The notes below the pieces were generated by a model, which had not been told where the DNA came from, did not search any database, and saw only the letters and a program-made list of their open reading frames with translations. Shown piece by piece: positions 18,446 through 28,515 of a stretch of 64,000 nt of DNA. The position numbers were made by a program, and so were the translations under genes. This DNA is from Phyllobacterium zundukense (GTDB taxonomy: Bacteria > Pseudomonadota > Alphaproteobacteria > Rhizobiales > Rhizobiaceae), in NCBI RefSeq assembly GCF_025452195.1, contig NZ_CP104971.1, positions 124,001 to 188,000 on the forward strand, written 5' to 3'. Within the stretch, counting starts at the first letter, position 1. Every line of letters starts with the position of its first letter.

Positions 18446-20545
18446 ATGAGCCATTCCAAATCCGCGAGTCTGATGGACCCATCGATATTGTTCCCCGCGA
18501 TCGGGGGCGCTTTCAAAAAGCTCAATCCGCGCAGCCTCGCCAGAAATCCGGTGATGTTCGTTGTCGCAGTGGTCTCCACGCTGACCACAGTGCTTTTCTT
18601 GAAAGACATCGTGATCGGCGGACACAGCCTTGGTTTCACCTTCCAGATCATCCTGTGGCTGTGGTTTACGGTGCTCTTTGCAAATTTTGCCGAAGCCGTG
18701 GCCGAGGGACGTGGCAAGGCACAGGCGGATTCGCTGCGCAAGGCCCGGACCGAGACACAGGCAAAGCTGCTTACCAGTGAGAAAGACACCAGATTCAAGC
18801 TTGTGCCAGGCACCAGCTTGAAGGTTGGCGACCTCGTCCTCGTGGAAGCCGGTGACATCATCCCGTCTGATGGTGAAGTTGTGGAAGGTGTCGCTTCGGT
18901 TAATGAATCGGCGATCACCGGTGAATCTGCTCCGGTCATTCGGGAATCCGGTGGTGACCGCTCTGCCGTTACCGGTGGCACGCAAGTTCTGTCCGACTGG
19001 CTGCGTGTCCGCATCACGGCGGCGGCGGGTTCGACCTTTATCGACCGGATGATTGCGCTTGTCGAAGGTGCGCAGCGTCAAAAGACACCAAACGAGATTG
19101 CCCTCAACATTCTCTTGGCAGGCATGACGCTGATCTTCGTCCTTGCCACGGCAACCATTCCGAGCTTTGCCAGCTATGCGGGGGGCGCTATTCCCGTGGT
19201 GGTGCTTGTCGCGCTGTTCGTGACATTGATCCCGACGACGATCGGCGCGCTTTTGTCGGCCATCGGCATCGCCGGCATGGACCGGCTTATCCAGTTCAAT
19301 GTACTTGCCATGTCAGGACGCGCCGTGGAAGCAGCCGGTGACGTTGATACGCTGCTCCTCGACAAGACCGGCACGATCACCTTTGGCAACCGTCAGGCTA
19401 CGGAGCTCCTTCCGGTCAAAGGCGTGAGCGAACAGGAACTGGCCGATGCCGCCCAGCTTGCCTCACTTGCCGACGAGACGCCGGAAGGCCGTTCAATCGT
19501 CGTCTTGGCAAAAGAGAAATACGGCATCCGCGCCCGCGACATGCAAACCCTGCATGCCCACTTCGTGCCGTTCACTGCACAAAGCCGCATGAGCGGTGTC
19601 GACATCGATGGCTCATCGATCCGCAAGGGCGCGGTCGATGCGGTTCTCGCCTATGTCAAACAGCCGACGCTTGCGGCCGTTGCAACGGGTGGAACAGCCG
19701 TTGCGGGCGCGCCGCGCGCGAGCGGCGAGACCGTGCGCGATCTGCAGGCTATTGCCGACCAGATCGCCAAAGCAGGCGGTACACCGCTTGCGGTCGTGCG
19801 TGACGGCAAGCTACTTGGGGTGGTTCACCTCAAGGACATCGTCAAGGGCGGTATTCGTGAGCGTTTTGCCGAGCTGCGCCGCATGGGTATCCGCACGGTG
19901 ATGATCACCGGCGACAATCCGCTGACGGCGGCAGCCATCGCGGCGGAAGCCGGCGTCGATGATTTCCTCGCGCAGGCGACACCCGAGAACAAGCTGACCC
20001 TCATTCGCGACGAACAGGCGAAAGGCAAGCTTGTTGCCATGTGCGGTGACGGTACCAACGACGCGCCAGCGCTGGCGCAGGCGGATGTCGGCGTAGCGAT
20101 GAACACCGGTACGGTGGCTGCACGCGAAGCCGGCAACATGGTCGATCTGGACAGTGATCCGACCAAGCTGATCGAGATCGTCGAGATCGGCAAGCAGTTG
20201 CTGATGACTCGCGGTGCGTTGACGACGTTCTCCATCGCCAATGACATCGCCAAATACTTTGCCATTATCCCGGCAATGTTCCTGGCGTTCTACCCGCAGC
20301 TCGGCGCGCTGAACATCATGGGACTGCAGACGCCGCAGAGCGCCATCCTGTCGGCGATCATCTTCAACGCGCTGATCATTATCGCGCTGATCCCGCTGTC
20401 GCTGAAGGGCGTCAAATACCGAGCCGTCGGTGCCGGCGCGCTTCTGAGCCGCAATCTCCTCATCTACGGCCTCGGCGGCATCATTGTCCCCTTCGCCGGT
20501 ATCAAGGCCATCGATGTGGTCATCACCAGTCTTGGCCTCGCTTAA
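18446..20545 (+). CDS. kdpB: K+-transporting ATPase subunit KdpB
   Basis: The catalytic P-type ATPase subunit, 699 residues. The phosphorylated aspartate lies in [13 protein letters not shown], the actuator motif in [13 protein letters not shown], and the hinge in [23 protein letters not shown] hydrolysis here energises K+ uptake through KdpA. The ATG at 18446 follows TGGAG by six bases and matches the family start; longer in-frame starts overlap the small gene upstream. kdpC follows 12 bp after the stop. Confidence 0.98.
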   Translation: MSHSKSASLMDPSILFPAIGGAFKKLNPRSLARNPVMFVVAVVSTLTTVLFLKDIVIGGHSLGFTFQIILWLWFTVLFANFAEAVAEGRGKAQADSLRKARTETQAKLLTSEKDTRFKLVPGTSLKVGDLVLVEAGDIIPSDGEVVEGVASVNESAITGESAPVIRESGGDRSAVTGGTQVLSDWLRVRITAAAGSTFIDRMIALVEGAQRQKTPNEIALNILLAGMTLIFVLATATIPSFASYAGGAIPVVVLVALFVTLIPTTIGALLSAIGIAGMDRLIQFNVLAMSGRAVEAAGDVDTLLLDKTGTITFGNRQATELLPVKGVSEQELADAAQLASLADETPEGRSIVVLAKEKYGIRARDMQTLHAHFVPFTAQSRMSGVDIDGSSIRKGAVDAVLAYVKQPTLAAVATGGTAVAGAPRASGETVRDLQAIADQIAKAGGTPLAVVRDGKLLGVVHLKDIVKGGIRERFAELRRMGIRTVMITGDNPLTAAAIAAEAGVDDFLAQATPENKLTLIRDEQAKGKLVAMCGDGTNDAPALAQADVGVAMNTGTVAAREAGNMVDLDSDPTKLIEIVEIGKQLLMTRGALTTFSIANDIAKYFAIIPAMFLAFYPQLGALNIMGLQTPQSAILSAIIFNALIIIALIPLSLKGVKYRAVGAGALLSRNLLIYGLGGIIVPFAGIKAIDVVITSLGLA

Positions 20546-20557
20546 AGGATCATTCCC

Positions 20558-21127
20558 ATGCTGAAACAACTCAAACCTGCGATCATCATGACCATCGCCT
20601 TTACGGCTATCACGGGCCTGATCTATCCTTTGGGCATGACCGGGATCGCGCAAGTGCTGTTCCCGCGCCAGGCCAATGGCAGCCTTATCGAGAAGAACGG
20701 CACCGTCATCGGTTCGGAGCTGATCGGTCAGGCCTTCTCAAGCGACAAATACTTCCACGGCCGTCCGTCAGCGGCGGGCGACGGTTACAATGCTGCCAGC
20801 TCCGGTGGCACCAATCTCGGGCCGACAAATGCCAAATTGATTGAGCGTATTAAGAATGACGAGGCAGCATTGAAGGCGACCCATCCGAACGCTCCGGTAC
20901 CCATGGATCTGGTCACCACGTCGGGCAGCGGTCTCGATCCGCATATCTCACCGGAAGGGGCCTATTTCCAGGTGCCAGGGGTCGCCAAGGCGCGCGGTCT
21001 TGATGAAAAACATGTCCGCGAACTCGTCGATCAGAATGTCAAGGGCCGTAAACTGGGCTTCATCGGTGAACCCGTCGTCAACGTCCTGGCACTGAACCAG
21101 GCACTTGATGGCCTGAAGGCACAGTAG
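20558..21127 (+). CDS. kdpC: K+-transporting ATPase subunit KdpC
   Basis: A 189-residue subunit with one N-terminal helix and a periplasmic domain, needed for high-affinity binding in the KdpFABC complex. Diagnostic stretches are [20 protein letters not shown] and [19 protein letters not shown]. The length is normal. It ends the structural part of the operon; the sensor gene follows after 60 bp. Confidence 0.97.
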   Translation: MLKQLKPAIIMTIAFTAITGLIYPLGMTGIAQVLFPRQANGSLIEKNGTVIGSELIGQAFSSDKYFHGRPSAAGDGYNAASSGGTNLGPTNAKLIERIKNDEAALKATHPNAPVPMDLVTTSGSGLDPHISPEGAYFQVPGVAKARGLDEKHVRELVDQNVKGRKLGFIGEPVVNVLALNQALDGLKAQ

Positions 21128-21187
21128 TTGAATGGGTGCCGGGGATCTGCAGCTGGAGTTCCCCGGCCCCTGGAGGTGGCTTTACCA

Positions 21188-23893
21188 ATGCCTGATGACA
21201 GCCGCGATACCGAAAGAAGGCCATCGCCCGATGCGCTCCTCGAAAATGCGGAGCGCGAGACCCGCGGGCGGTTGAAGGTTTTTCTTGGAGCTGCGCCCGG
21301 TGTCGGTAAGACCTACGAAATGCTTATGGCGGGCCGCGCGGCACTCGCTGACGGCAAGGATGTGGTGATCGGTGTCGTCGAGACCCATGGCCGCAAAGAA
21401 ACACAGGCCCTGGTCGACGGATTTGAAGTCATCGCCCGCAGACAGGCCACTTACAAGGATCATCACCTCCAGGAGATGGACCTCGATGCAATCCTCGCGC
21501 GCCGGCCAGAGCTCGTTCTGGTTGACGAACTTGCACATACGAATGCCCCAGGCACGCGCCATCCGAAGCGATACATGGATGTGCAGGAGATACTGGCACA
21601 CGACATCGATGTCTATTCGACGATGAACATCCAGCACGTCGAAAGCCTGAATGATGTCGTGGCACAGATCACCAAGGTGCGGGTTCGGGAAACGGTGCCG
21701 GATTCTGTCATCGATCAGGCGGACGAGGTCGAGATCATCGATCTGACGCCGGCCGATCTGATCAAGCGCCTGCAGGAAGGCAAGGTCTACGTTCCGGCCA
21801 ACGCCAAGCGCGCCATCGAAAACTATTTTTCGCCGGGCAATCTGACTGCTCTGCGCGAGCTTGCCCTGCGCCGCACGGCGCAGCGCGTGGACGATCAGCT
21901 TCTGACCCATATGCAAGCCAACGCCATATCCGGCCCTTGGGCAGCAGGTGACCGCGTACTGGTCTGCATCGATGAGCAGCCGGGAGCAGCTTCGCTTGTC
22001 CGCTATGCAAGGCGACTGGCTGATAGACTGCGCGCGCCCTGGACGGCCGCATATATTGAAACACATCGCTCGACCCGGCTGTCGGAAGCGGACAGGGACC
22101 AAATAGCGTCGACCTTGCGGCTTGCGACCCAGTTGGGAGGCGAGGCCATAACCTTGCCGGGACGGGATGTAGCCGAGGAAATTGCGCGTCGTGCGCGGGA
22201 GAATAACGTTACTCATATCGTCACCGGCAAACCGCACAAGCCACACTGGCGCGAACTGATCGAAGGTTCAGTAGCGCATGATCTGATCCGCCGCGCCGGA
22301 GACATCAGCGTCCATGTCATTTCGGGAAGCGAACGCGACGCTGTTTCACCGCAACGCGGCGTTGTGAACGCCCCAATACAGACTTTCCAGATCAAGCCCT
22401 ATTTGCTCAGCACCGCATACGTCGTCAGTGCACTGGCGTTCGGCTTGCTGCTGTCACGGGTGCTCGATGTGCGCAACATCGCCCTCGTTTTTCTCATGGC
22501 CGTGCTTGCTTCCGCTGTTTCAGTCGGTCTCTGGCCCGCCTTGTTTGCTTCTGTTTTAAGCGCCACTGTGTTCAATTTTTTCTTCCTGGACCCGTTGTAT
22601 ACCTTCGTCATCAGCGATCCGGAAAGCGTGGTCGCCCTCGGGTTCTTTTTCGGTGTCGCGGTGATTGCCAGCAATCTGACTGCACGGGTGCAGCGTCAGG
22701 CCGCGGCGGCACGTCAGCGCGCAAGAACGACCGAAGATCTTTATCTCTTCAGCAAGAAGCTGGCTGGAACCGGCACGCTCGACGATGTGTTGTGGGCGAC
22801 GGCGTTCCAGATCGCATCCATGTTGAAGGTGCGTGTGGTCTTGCTCCTGCCGGATCATGGCACGATCGAGGTGAAGGCCGGCTATCCGCCAGACGATACG
22901 CTGGACGATGCAGATATCGCCGCTGCGCGCTGGGCCTGGGAGAACAACCGTGCTGCAGGGCGGGGAGCCGATACGCTGCCGGGTGCAAAGCGGCTCTATC
23001 TGCCGTTGCGAACGGGACGCATGGCCGTCGGCGTCATCGGCCTGGACAGCGACAGGCAAGGCCCGCTGTTGACGCCGGAACAGCAACGCCTCCTGGATGC
23101 ACTGGCTGATCAGGCAGCGGTCGCCATTGAACGGACACAGCTTGCCGCAGACGTCGACCGGGCCAAGCTAGCGGCGGAAGCTGACCGGCTTCGCTCGGCG
23201 CTCCTGACCTCGATCTCCCACGATCTGAAGACGCCGCTTGCCGCGATTTTGGGGGCCGCGGGCACCTTGAAGGAGTTTGCGCCCGCGCTTCCCGATGCGG
23301 CGAGGGCTGAACTGCTCTCGACGGTAATTGATGAGTCCGAAAGGCTCAATCGGTTTATCGCCAATCTGCTCGATATGACCAGGATAGAGTCCGGTGCGAT
23401 GGAACCCAACTTCGGCTTGCACTATACCGGCGACATCGTGGGAACGGCATTGAGCCGGGCCAAGAAAATTATTGGCCTGCGCAAGACGGAGGTCGCCATT
23501 CCAACCGACTTGCCGATGCTCAGAGTGGATCCGGTTCTGTTCGAACAAGTGCTGTTCAATCTGCTGGACAACGCCTCGAAATATGCACCGGAAGGGTCTT
23601 TGGTGCGAATTCAGGCCTGGGCGGATGACGGCTGGGTGAGCCTTCAGGTCATGGACGAGGGGCCGGGCGTGCCCGCCGAGGATCTGGAACGGGTATTTGA
23701 TACGTTTTATCGCGTAAGCAAGGGCGATCAGGTCACCGCCGGTACGGGGCTTGGCCTGTCGATATCACGCGGCTTCATCGAAGCCATGGGCGGCACCATC
23801 ACGGCACAGCGTCGGGCGGATCGTTCGGGAGCAATTTTCACGATCAGAATGCCCATACCGAAAGAAACGCCTGAACTGGAAGAACATCCATGA
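21188..23893 (+). CDS. kdpD: Osmosensitive K+ channel sensor histidine kinase KdpD
   Basis: A 901-residue membrane sensor of potassium need that phosphorylates KdpE. The order is an N-terminal KdpD domain with Walker A (GAAPGVGKTYEML) and GRKETQALVDG (to about residue 215), a universal-stress-like domain (about 235-370), four closely spaced helices (about 400-500), a GAF-like domain (about 520-645), then the dimerisation/phosphoacceptor region (SISHDLKTPLAAILGAAG, His near 680) and an ATP-binding domain (NLLDNASKYAPEG and GTGLGLSISRG). The ATG at 21188 follows GGAGGT by ten bases. It overlaps kdpE by 4 bp. Confidence 0.97.
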   Translation: MPDDSRDTERRPSPDALLENAERETRGRLKVFLGAAPGVGKTYEMLMAGRAALADGKDVVIGVVETHGRKETQALVDGFEVIARRQATYKDHHLQEMDLDAILARRPELVLVDELAHTNAPGTRHPKRYMDVQEILAHDIDVYSTMNIQHVESLNDVVAQITKVRVRETVPDSVIDQADEVEIIDLTPADLIKRLQEGKVYVPANAKRAIENYFSPGNLTALRELALRRTAQRVDDQLLTHMQANAISGPWAAGDRVLVCIDEQPGAASLVRYARRLADRLRAPWTAAYIETHRSTRLSEADRDQIASTLRLATQLGGEAITLPGRDVAEEIARRARENNVTHIVTGKPHKPHWRELIEGSVAHDLIRRAGDISVHVISGSERDAVSPQRGVVNAPIQTFQIKPYLLSTAYVVSALAFGLLLSRVLDVRNIALVFLMAVLASAVSVGLWPALFASVLSATVFNFFFLDPLYTFVISDPESVVALGFFFGVAVIASNLTARVQRQAAAARQRARTTEDLYLFSKKLAGTGTLDDVLWATAFQIASMLKVRVVLLLPDHGTIEVKAGYPPDDTLDDADIAAARWAWENNRAAGRGADTLPGAKRLYLPLRTGRMAVGVIGLDSDRQGPLLTPEQQRLLDALADQAAVAIERTQLAADVDRAKLAAEADRLRSALLTSISHDLKTPLAAILGAAGTLKEFAPALPDAARAELLSTVIDESERLNRFIANLLDMTRIESGAMEPNFGLHYTGDIVGTALSRAKKIIGLRKTEVAIPTDLPMLRVDPVLFEQVLFNLLDNASKYAPEGSLVRIQAWADDGWVSLQVMDEGPGVPAEDLERVFDTFYRVSKGDQVTAGTGLGLSISRGFIEAMGGTITAQRRADRSGAIFTIRMPIPKETPELEEHP

Positions 23894-24582
23894 CGAACTC
23901 GAGTGTCAAAATACTGGTGGTCGATGACGAGACCCCAATCCGCAAATTGCTGCGGGTTGGCCTCAGCACGCAAGGCTATGCCATCTTTGAGGCCGAGAGT
24001 GCCCGTTCAGCGATCGAACAGGTGCGGAGCGTACAACCCGACCTCATTCTGCTCGATCTCGGACTTCCCGACATGTCAGGCCACGACCTGCTGCGCCGGT
24101 GGCGCGATGAAGGATCGGAGCTTCCGGTTGTCATCCTCTCCAGCCGGACGGATGAAAAGGGTATCGTCGAGGCGCTCGAGCTTGGTGCAGACGACTATGT
24201 AACAAAGCCTTTCGGCATGAATGAACTTGTCGCCCGGATTCGGGTTGCCTTGCGTCACCGGCTGCAGCAACAGGGCGAGAGGCCGATCTTCGAGACGGGT
24301 GGTCTTTCGGTCGATCTGGTCAAGCGCATCGTCAAGATCGACGGGAAGGAAGTCAAACTGTCGCCGAAGGAGTATGAAATCCTGCGCGTTCTTGTACAGC
24401 ACGCGGGCAAGGCCCTGACGCACCGGTTTCTGCTGGACCGGGTGTGGGGCGATACGACAGACGTGCAATATTTGCGTGTTTATGTGCGCCAGCTGCGGCA
24501 GAAAATTGAGCGTTTACCCGATCAGCCGCAATACATTACAACTGAGACGGGCGTCGGCTACCGTCTGCGTGAAATGGAATGA
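23890..24582 (+). CDS. kdpE: Response regulator KdpE
   Basis: A 230-residue OmpR-family regulator of the kdp operon. The receiver domain has the phosphoacceptor aspartate in LILLDLGLPDMSG and the lysine in DDYVTKPFGMNEL. The C-terminal winged helix contains LSPKEYEILRVLVQHAGKAL and YLRVYVRQLRQKIE. It starts inside the kdpD stop (ATGA overlap), so kinase and regulator are made together. It probably acts on the T-rich region before the kdp operon at about 16.0-16.3 kb. Confidence 0.96.
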   Translation: MTNSSVKILVVDDETPIRKLLRVGLSTQGYAIFEAESARSAIEQVRSVQPDLILLDLGLPDMSGHDLLRRWRDEGSELPVVILSSRTDEKGIVEALELGADDYVTKPFGMNELVARIRVALRHRLQQQGERPIFETGGLSVDLVKRIVKIDGKEVKLSPKEYEILRVLVQHAGKALTHRFLLDRVWGDTTDVQYLRVYVRQLRQKIERLPDQPQYITTETGVGYRLREME

Positions 24583-24634
24583 TCGTGATGCGCAATGCAC
24601 ACGGCCACTCACAGATGCTGCAGTTTAAGTTTGA

Positions 24635-25096
24635 ATGAGCAATAGAATGAACTTGGCCGAATACATTGATCTTCAGAATGTGATTATCGATCCAGATGTC
24701 TCCACCAAAGCGCGAGCATTGCAGCTTGCGGCCGCCACCGCGGGCAAATTCCTGGCAGTTCCGGCCGACGCGATCTTTGATGCGCTCTATAAGAGGGAGA
24801 AACTCGGTTCAACGGGGATGGGCGAAGGCGTTGCGATCCCGCATACGCGTATTCCGGGGATAACCAAGACCACAGGCCTCCTTCTCCGATTGAAAACGCC
24901 TATCGACTTTGAATCCATAGACAATCTTCCGGTTGATATCATTTTTGTGCTGCTCACCTCGGAACAGGAGCAGAGCCAGAATCTGAATATCCTTGCATGT
25001 GTAGCCAGACGACTCCGGTCTCCAAAGGTTCTGGAACGAATGCGGGCGGCTGACGGAGCGCAGGCGCTATATGACTGTTTTATCGCCGACACATGA
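24635..25096 (+). CDS. PTS EIIA (nitrogen-type, PtsN-like) protein
   Basis: A 153-residue EIIA domain of the PTS-Ntr branch. The phosphorylatable histidine lies in GVAIPHTRIPGI, in the expected context, and the fold-typical LLTSEQEQSQNLNILACVARRLR follows. In enteric bacteria and rhizobia EIIA-Ntr is known to touch KdpD and Trk to couple nitrogen status with potassium. This copy stands 52 bp after kdpE, so it may be a dedicated partner of this Kdp sensor. The housekeeping ptsN normally lies next to rpoN, so this is probably a second copy. An ATG at 24635 and another at 24647 are both possible; neither has a strong ribosome site. Confidence 0.85.
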   Translation: MSNRMNLAEYIDLQNVIIDPDVSTKARALQLAAATAGKFLAVPADAIFDALYKREKLGSTGMGEGVAIPHTRIPGITKTTGLLLRLKTPIDFESIDNLPVDIIFVLLTSEQEQSQNLNILACVARRLRSPKVLERMRAADGAQALYDCFIADT

Positions 25097-25354
25097 GGAC
25101 GTACCGGCCAACACCATACTGACTTACCCATCACACTAGAATCTGGATCCGAAATGATCGTGCCGTTATCTTGTCTACGTCTCACTTGGCTCCTGTGATC
25201 GTCGGAGGCAACTAATGATCCGCGGCGAACTAGTTCGAACGTCTTCCCACAATTGAGGGAGGTCTGAATTGCCAGGCAAGGGGCAGGATGACTAAAGTTG
25301 AGACGACGTGTTTGAATGTTTTGGACAAGAGACCGGTGATCGGGGGGAAAGAAC

Positions 25355-25750
25355 GTGAAGGCTCCACTACAACAAAAAACAATTGGCGAAACCACGCAAA
25401 AATTCGGGCTTCCTGAACTGATTGGTGCGGCCGTCTTGGCGCTTATTCTTGCGTCAATCTTTTATGCGCTGATCAAGTCCAAATGCACTTGCTTCTCTGA
25501 AGCACAATCGGAGTTCTTTGACGTTAGGACCGGTCGCAGCTACAATTTACTCGAGGTCAAAGATATGCGCGATCTTAACTTATTATTGGCAGTAATTGCG
25601 ATCGTTTTGGTTTTGTTCCAGACGGTACCGACCAATCGGCCGCCTGTTTCAAATAGACATTGGATAGGGCTGAAGGATGCGGATTTGGCAGTATTTGTCT
25701 TCACAGCGGCGCTAGCCGCAATAGTGGCAGCAATGGCTGTGTCGCTATAA
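25355..25750 (+). CDS. Hypothetical membrane protein (131 aa)
   Basis: I do not recognise this protein. It begins at a GTG after a purine-rich GGGGGGAAAG. Three hydrophobic stretches are visible: LIGAAVLALILASIFYALI (about residues 22-40), LLLAVIAIVLVLFQTV (75-90) and AVFVFTAALAAIVAAMAV (about 111-128), with a cysteine pair (KCTCF) after the first. It lies 260 bp after the PtsN-like gene and has no clear partner. The frame is open and protein-like, but conservation cannot be judged. Confidence 0.5.
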   Translation: MKAPLQQKTIGETTQKFGLPELIGAAVLALILASIFYALIKSKCTCFSEAQSEFFDVRTGRSYNLLEVKDMRDLNLLLAVIAIVLVLFQTVPTNRPPVSNRHWIGLKDADLAVFVFTAALAAIVAAMAVSL

Positions 25751-26508
25751 TACTTTACGCCAGTTGCGGTTGCGGTTGCGCGCCTTTCTCGGGTCCGACG
25801 CATTGGTCGTCTGGAAGGCAGGCCGAGCCGCGTGCTCAAACCGTTGAAATACTTGTGCTCCCCGCCGCCTCAGAGACCAAGTTCTTGACTTCAAACAAAA
25901 TTTTGCTTTGAGCGCCTCCCAATTTTCTACCTGTCCTGCGCAAGAATATTTGCAAACTTTGCGAATATGTATGAAAATGCTTCGTTGAGGCCAATGAAAA
26001 CAGAAAATTCGCCTCAAGGAATCGCGATACTATGGACGCTGTACGGCCTGCTGAGCCTAAGCAGTCGAATTCCGACCGGATGATGAACCGCGCCGGGCAC
26101 AATCTAACCGGTCGCCACCTTTGGTCTCGCCTGGAATTCACGACCGGTCGAATTTGGCACGCTCGTCCCCAATGCAATAAACAATGTCGCTACATCACCT
26201 CGCGTCGTGGCGCGTTGCCACTCGATACAAACTTCGCCAAGGCCTGCGGTTCGTGCCTCGTGGTCGATACCTGCCGCTTGATCCGTTCCATCTCGAGCCG
26301 CCGGGTGGCAAAATCGCGGTTATTCACGGCAGTGCTGCGAGAAACTGGTCTTGGCATATCAGTGTCAACCGTGACGAAGATCAGGAGTTCGCTGCTGCCC
26401 CGCTGCCCGGCATCTGTCAACGAACCCTGTTCGCCAGCCGGCCGTACCATTTCATTCTGGCCATTGAATACCGACTCAATAGCCAAGCTTTGAGAGAGGG
26501 AAAAAACC
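25751..26508. other. Spacer without supported gene, upstream of APC permease
   Basis: About 760 bases. Overlapping frames of 110-150 codons occur on both strands between 26032 and 26534, but they contradict each other and none has a ribosome site plus protein-like composition. The minus-strand one at 26190-26525 is the least bad. The last 30 bases carry GAGAGGG, the permease ribosome site. Confidence 0.4.
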
Positions 26509-28017
26509 ATGTCAAACGAAGCCAAGAAGCATGAAGGAGGGGTCTCCTATCACATACCGGGCTCGGACTACTTCGAAAAACGCGAACTGAGTCGCCACGC
26601 CGGTGTCTTCTCATTGTGGGCCCTCGGCGTCGGCGCCGTTATCTCCGGTGACTTTTCAGGATGGAACCTCGGGTTCGCCGTCGGTGGCTGGGGCGGCATG
26701 TTCGTCGCGACCCTCCTGATCACTATCATGTATTTAGGCCTTACCTATTCCATTGCTGAAATGAGCCCGGCCCTGCCGCATACCGGCGGCGCCTATTCCT
26801 TCGCCCGTACGGCTTTCGGTCCCTGGGGCGGGTTCGTCACCGGCCTCGCCGAAAACATCGAATATGTGCTGACACCAGCCGTGGTTGTGTTCTTCATCGG
26901 CACTTACCTCACATCGATCTTCGGCACACCCACCGCGTTTCAACCGCTGTGGTGGATCGTCGGCTATCTGGTCTTCGTCGGGCTGAATGTCCGCGGTGTT
27001 GCACTGTCGTTCCAGGTCACCGTGTTCGTGACGCTGCTGGCTCTCGCTATCCTTGTCTTCTTCTTCATCAGTGCGGCACCCTTCATGGAGTTCAGCAAAT
27101 ACGCGATGAATATCGGCGTCGGCCCGGATGGTACTGCTGTCGAACTTCCCGACGGTGGCGGACCGTTCCTGCCTTTCGGCACGTATGGTGTCCTCGCAGC
27201 GATGCCATTTGCCGTTTGGCTGTTCCTGGCGATCGAGCAACTGCCGCTCGCTGCGGAAGAATCCGTCGATCCCAAGCGTGACATGCCGAAGGGCATCATG
27301 CTCGGCATGTTCACGTTGATCGCAACGGGCTTCCTGATCCTGATCACCAATCCGGCCATTCCGGAGGGTGCGTTCAAGCTCGGGTCGTCCGGCGAGCCGA
27401 TTCTTGATGGCTTCCGCGCCATTTACGGATCGGGTGCCGCCAAGCTGCTCGCGCTCGCCGCCGTTGCCGGTCTGGTCGCCAGCTTCCACGCGATCATTTT
27501 CGCTTTCGGGCGGCAAATCTACTCGCTGTCGCGCGCCGGTTATTTTCCGCATTTCCTGTCGGTCACGCATGGCGACCACAAGACGCCGAACGTCGCGCTG
27601 ATCGCAGGTTCGTTGCTCGGCCTGGGGGTGATGCTGGTGGTGTGGCTCACGCAGGGCGGCCAGGCGGCCGGTTCATTCATCGGCGGCGTGCTGCTCAACA
27701 TGGCCGTGTTCGGGGCGATGATTTCCTATCTGTTTCAAGCGCTGTCTTTCATTCGCCTGCGGCGACGCTTCCCGGATATCGAGCGGCCTTACCGCAGTCC
27801 GCTCGGCGTTCCGGGAGCTGCAGCGACCGTCGTGATCGCTTTGATCACGATCTACTTCCAGCTGACCGACCCGGTCTACCAGACCGGCGTAATTGGCGTG
27901 GCGATCTGGTACGCCCTCGGCATTATTTATTTCGGCGCCTATGGACGCAGAACGCTCGTCTATTCGCCGGAGGAGGAGTTCGCCGTCAAGCAGCGCGAAG
28001 GGGCAGGTTCGATCTAA
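26509..28017 (+). CDS. APC family amino acid / ethanolamine permease
   Basis: A 502-residue inner-membrane transporter with about twelve helices. The N-terminal SLWALGVGAVISGDFSGWN and GGAYSFARTAFGPWGGFVTG match the ethanolamine-permease branch of the APC superfamily. LFLAIEQLPLAAEESVDPKR in the middle is also typical. It would import ethanolamine or an amino acid by proton symport. No ethanolamine ammonia-lyase genes are seen nearby. A ribosome site (GAGAGGG) precedes the ATG. The tail, SPEEEFAVKQREGAGSI, is echoed in a gene remnant at 862-909. The final 32 bp overlap an opposed small gene. Confidence 0.85.
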   Translation: MSNEAKKHEGGVSYHIPGSDYFEKRELSRHAGVFSLWALGVGAVISGDFSGWNLGFAVGGWGGMFVATLLITIMYLGLTYSIAEMSPALPHTGGAYSFARTAFGPWGGFVTGLAENIEYVLTPAVVVFFIGTYLTSIFGTPTAFQPLWWIVGYLVFVGLNVRGVALSFQVTVFVTLLALAILVFFFISAAPFMEFSKYAMNIGVGPDGTAVELPDGGGPFLPFGTYGVLAAMPFAVWLFLAIEQLPLAAEESVDPKRDMPKGIMLGMFTLIATGFLILITNPAIPEGAFKLGSSGEPILDGFRAIYGSGAAKLLALAAVAGLVASFHAIIFAFGRQIYSLSRAGYFPHFLSVTHGDHKTPNVALIAGSLLGLGVMLVVWLTQGGQAAGSFIGGVLLNMAVFGAMISYLFQALSFIRLRRRFPDIERPYRSPLGVPGAAATVVIALITIYFQLTDPVYQTGVIGVAIWYALGIIYFGAYGRRTLVYSPEEEFAVKQREGAGSI

Positions 28018-28183
28018 ACTTCTCGCTGCAAGTGAAGTTACTGTCCGGCGCTTCGACGGCTGGACAGACTACAGTTCGCTCGCTGGCCGCGATAAGTGCC
28101 ATGAGGGACTGCAGGTAGAACTGAGCGCCGTGAAGCAACGAGGTGAACGATCCGGAAAAAAGATCACCAATGGACGTGATCAT
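27986..28183 (-). CDS. Small protein overlapping the permease 3' end (65 aa)
   Basis: The start at 28183 has AGGAGG eleven bases upstream, inside the end of the preceding small gene. The product starts MITSIGDLFSGSFTSLLHGA and has an amphipathic or membrane-associated helix to about residue 35, then a polar tail with two cysteines. The last 32 bases overlap the convergent permease gene, so the tail may be partly shaped by the permease code. It is the third member of a tiny leftward operon. The function is unknown. Confidence 0.45.
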   Translation of the reverse strand: MITSIGDLFSGSFTSLLHGAQFYLQSLMALIAASERTVVCPAVEAPDSNFTCSEKFRSNLPLRAA

Positions 28184-28188
28184 CGCCG

Positions 28189-28272
28189 TCAATTCCTCCT
28201 GAAGAACACATCGACGAAGGCCCAAGCGAATAGGCATGAAGCGATAATGACAACAGCGTTTTCCCAACTCAT
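28189..28272 (-). CDS. Single-helix small membrane protein (27 aa)
   Basis: The peptide MSWENAVVIIASCLFAWAFV continues DVFFRRN: one membrane helix with a basic end. GGGAG lies seven bases before the ATG. The next small gene starts five bases after its stop, which indicates coupling. Topology and ribosome site favour a real gene. No family is known to me. Confidence 0.55.
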   Translation of the reverse strand: MSWENAVVIIASCLFAWAFVDVFFRRN

Positions 28273-28303
28273 GTCAAGCTCCCGTGCGGGTGCCCGCGTT
28301 CGA

Positions 28304-28515
28304 CTACAACTTGTCGGCCAGGTTAGTTCCGACGCTCAAAACAATTCCCACTGCCACAACGAACATTCCGATCCGGAATGTTCTTGTATCCCGCCTTACA
28401 AGCTCTGCACGTGCCTTGAGGGCGTAGGGGCAATCGTCGCGAGTGGCAATTTCGATTATTCGCCTTTTGGAAGCTCGCGTAACGTGGCTTCCATCTCCAT
28501 TGAGTTACCGTTCAT
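28304..28515 (-). pseudogene. Small membrane protein gene with one-base frameshift
   Basis: A textbook GGAGG lies four bases before the ATG at 28515. The frame reads MNGNSMEMEATLRELPKGE and then stops, but from the A-run at 28465-28468 (T-run on the plus strand) the next frame continues with IIEIATRDDCPYALKARAEL, then a basic patch, a helix (FRIGMFVVAVGIVLSVG) and ends NLADKL. One missing base in the A-run would restore a 70-residue protein with a soluble N-terminal half and one helix. It heads the three-gene leftward set. It could be a mutation, a sequencing slip, or less likely a programmed shift. Confidence 0.5.

Noticed and set aside
26190..26525. 111-codon minus-strand frame before the permease
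   Set aside because: It overlaps longer plus-strand frames, covers the permease ribosome site and has no strong start signal.
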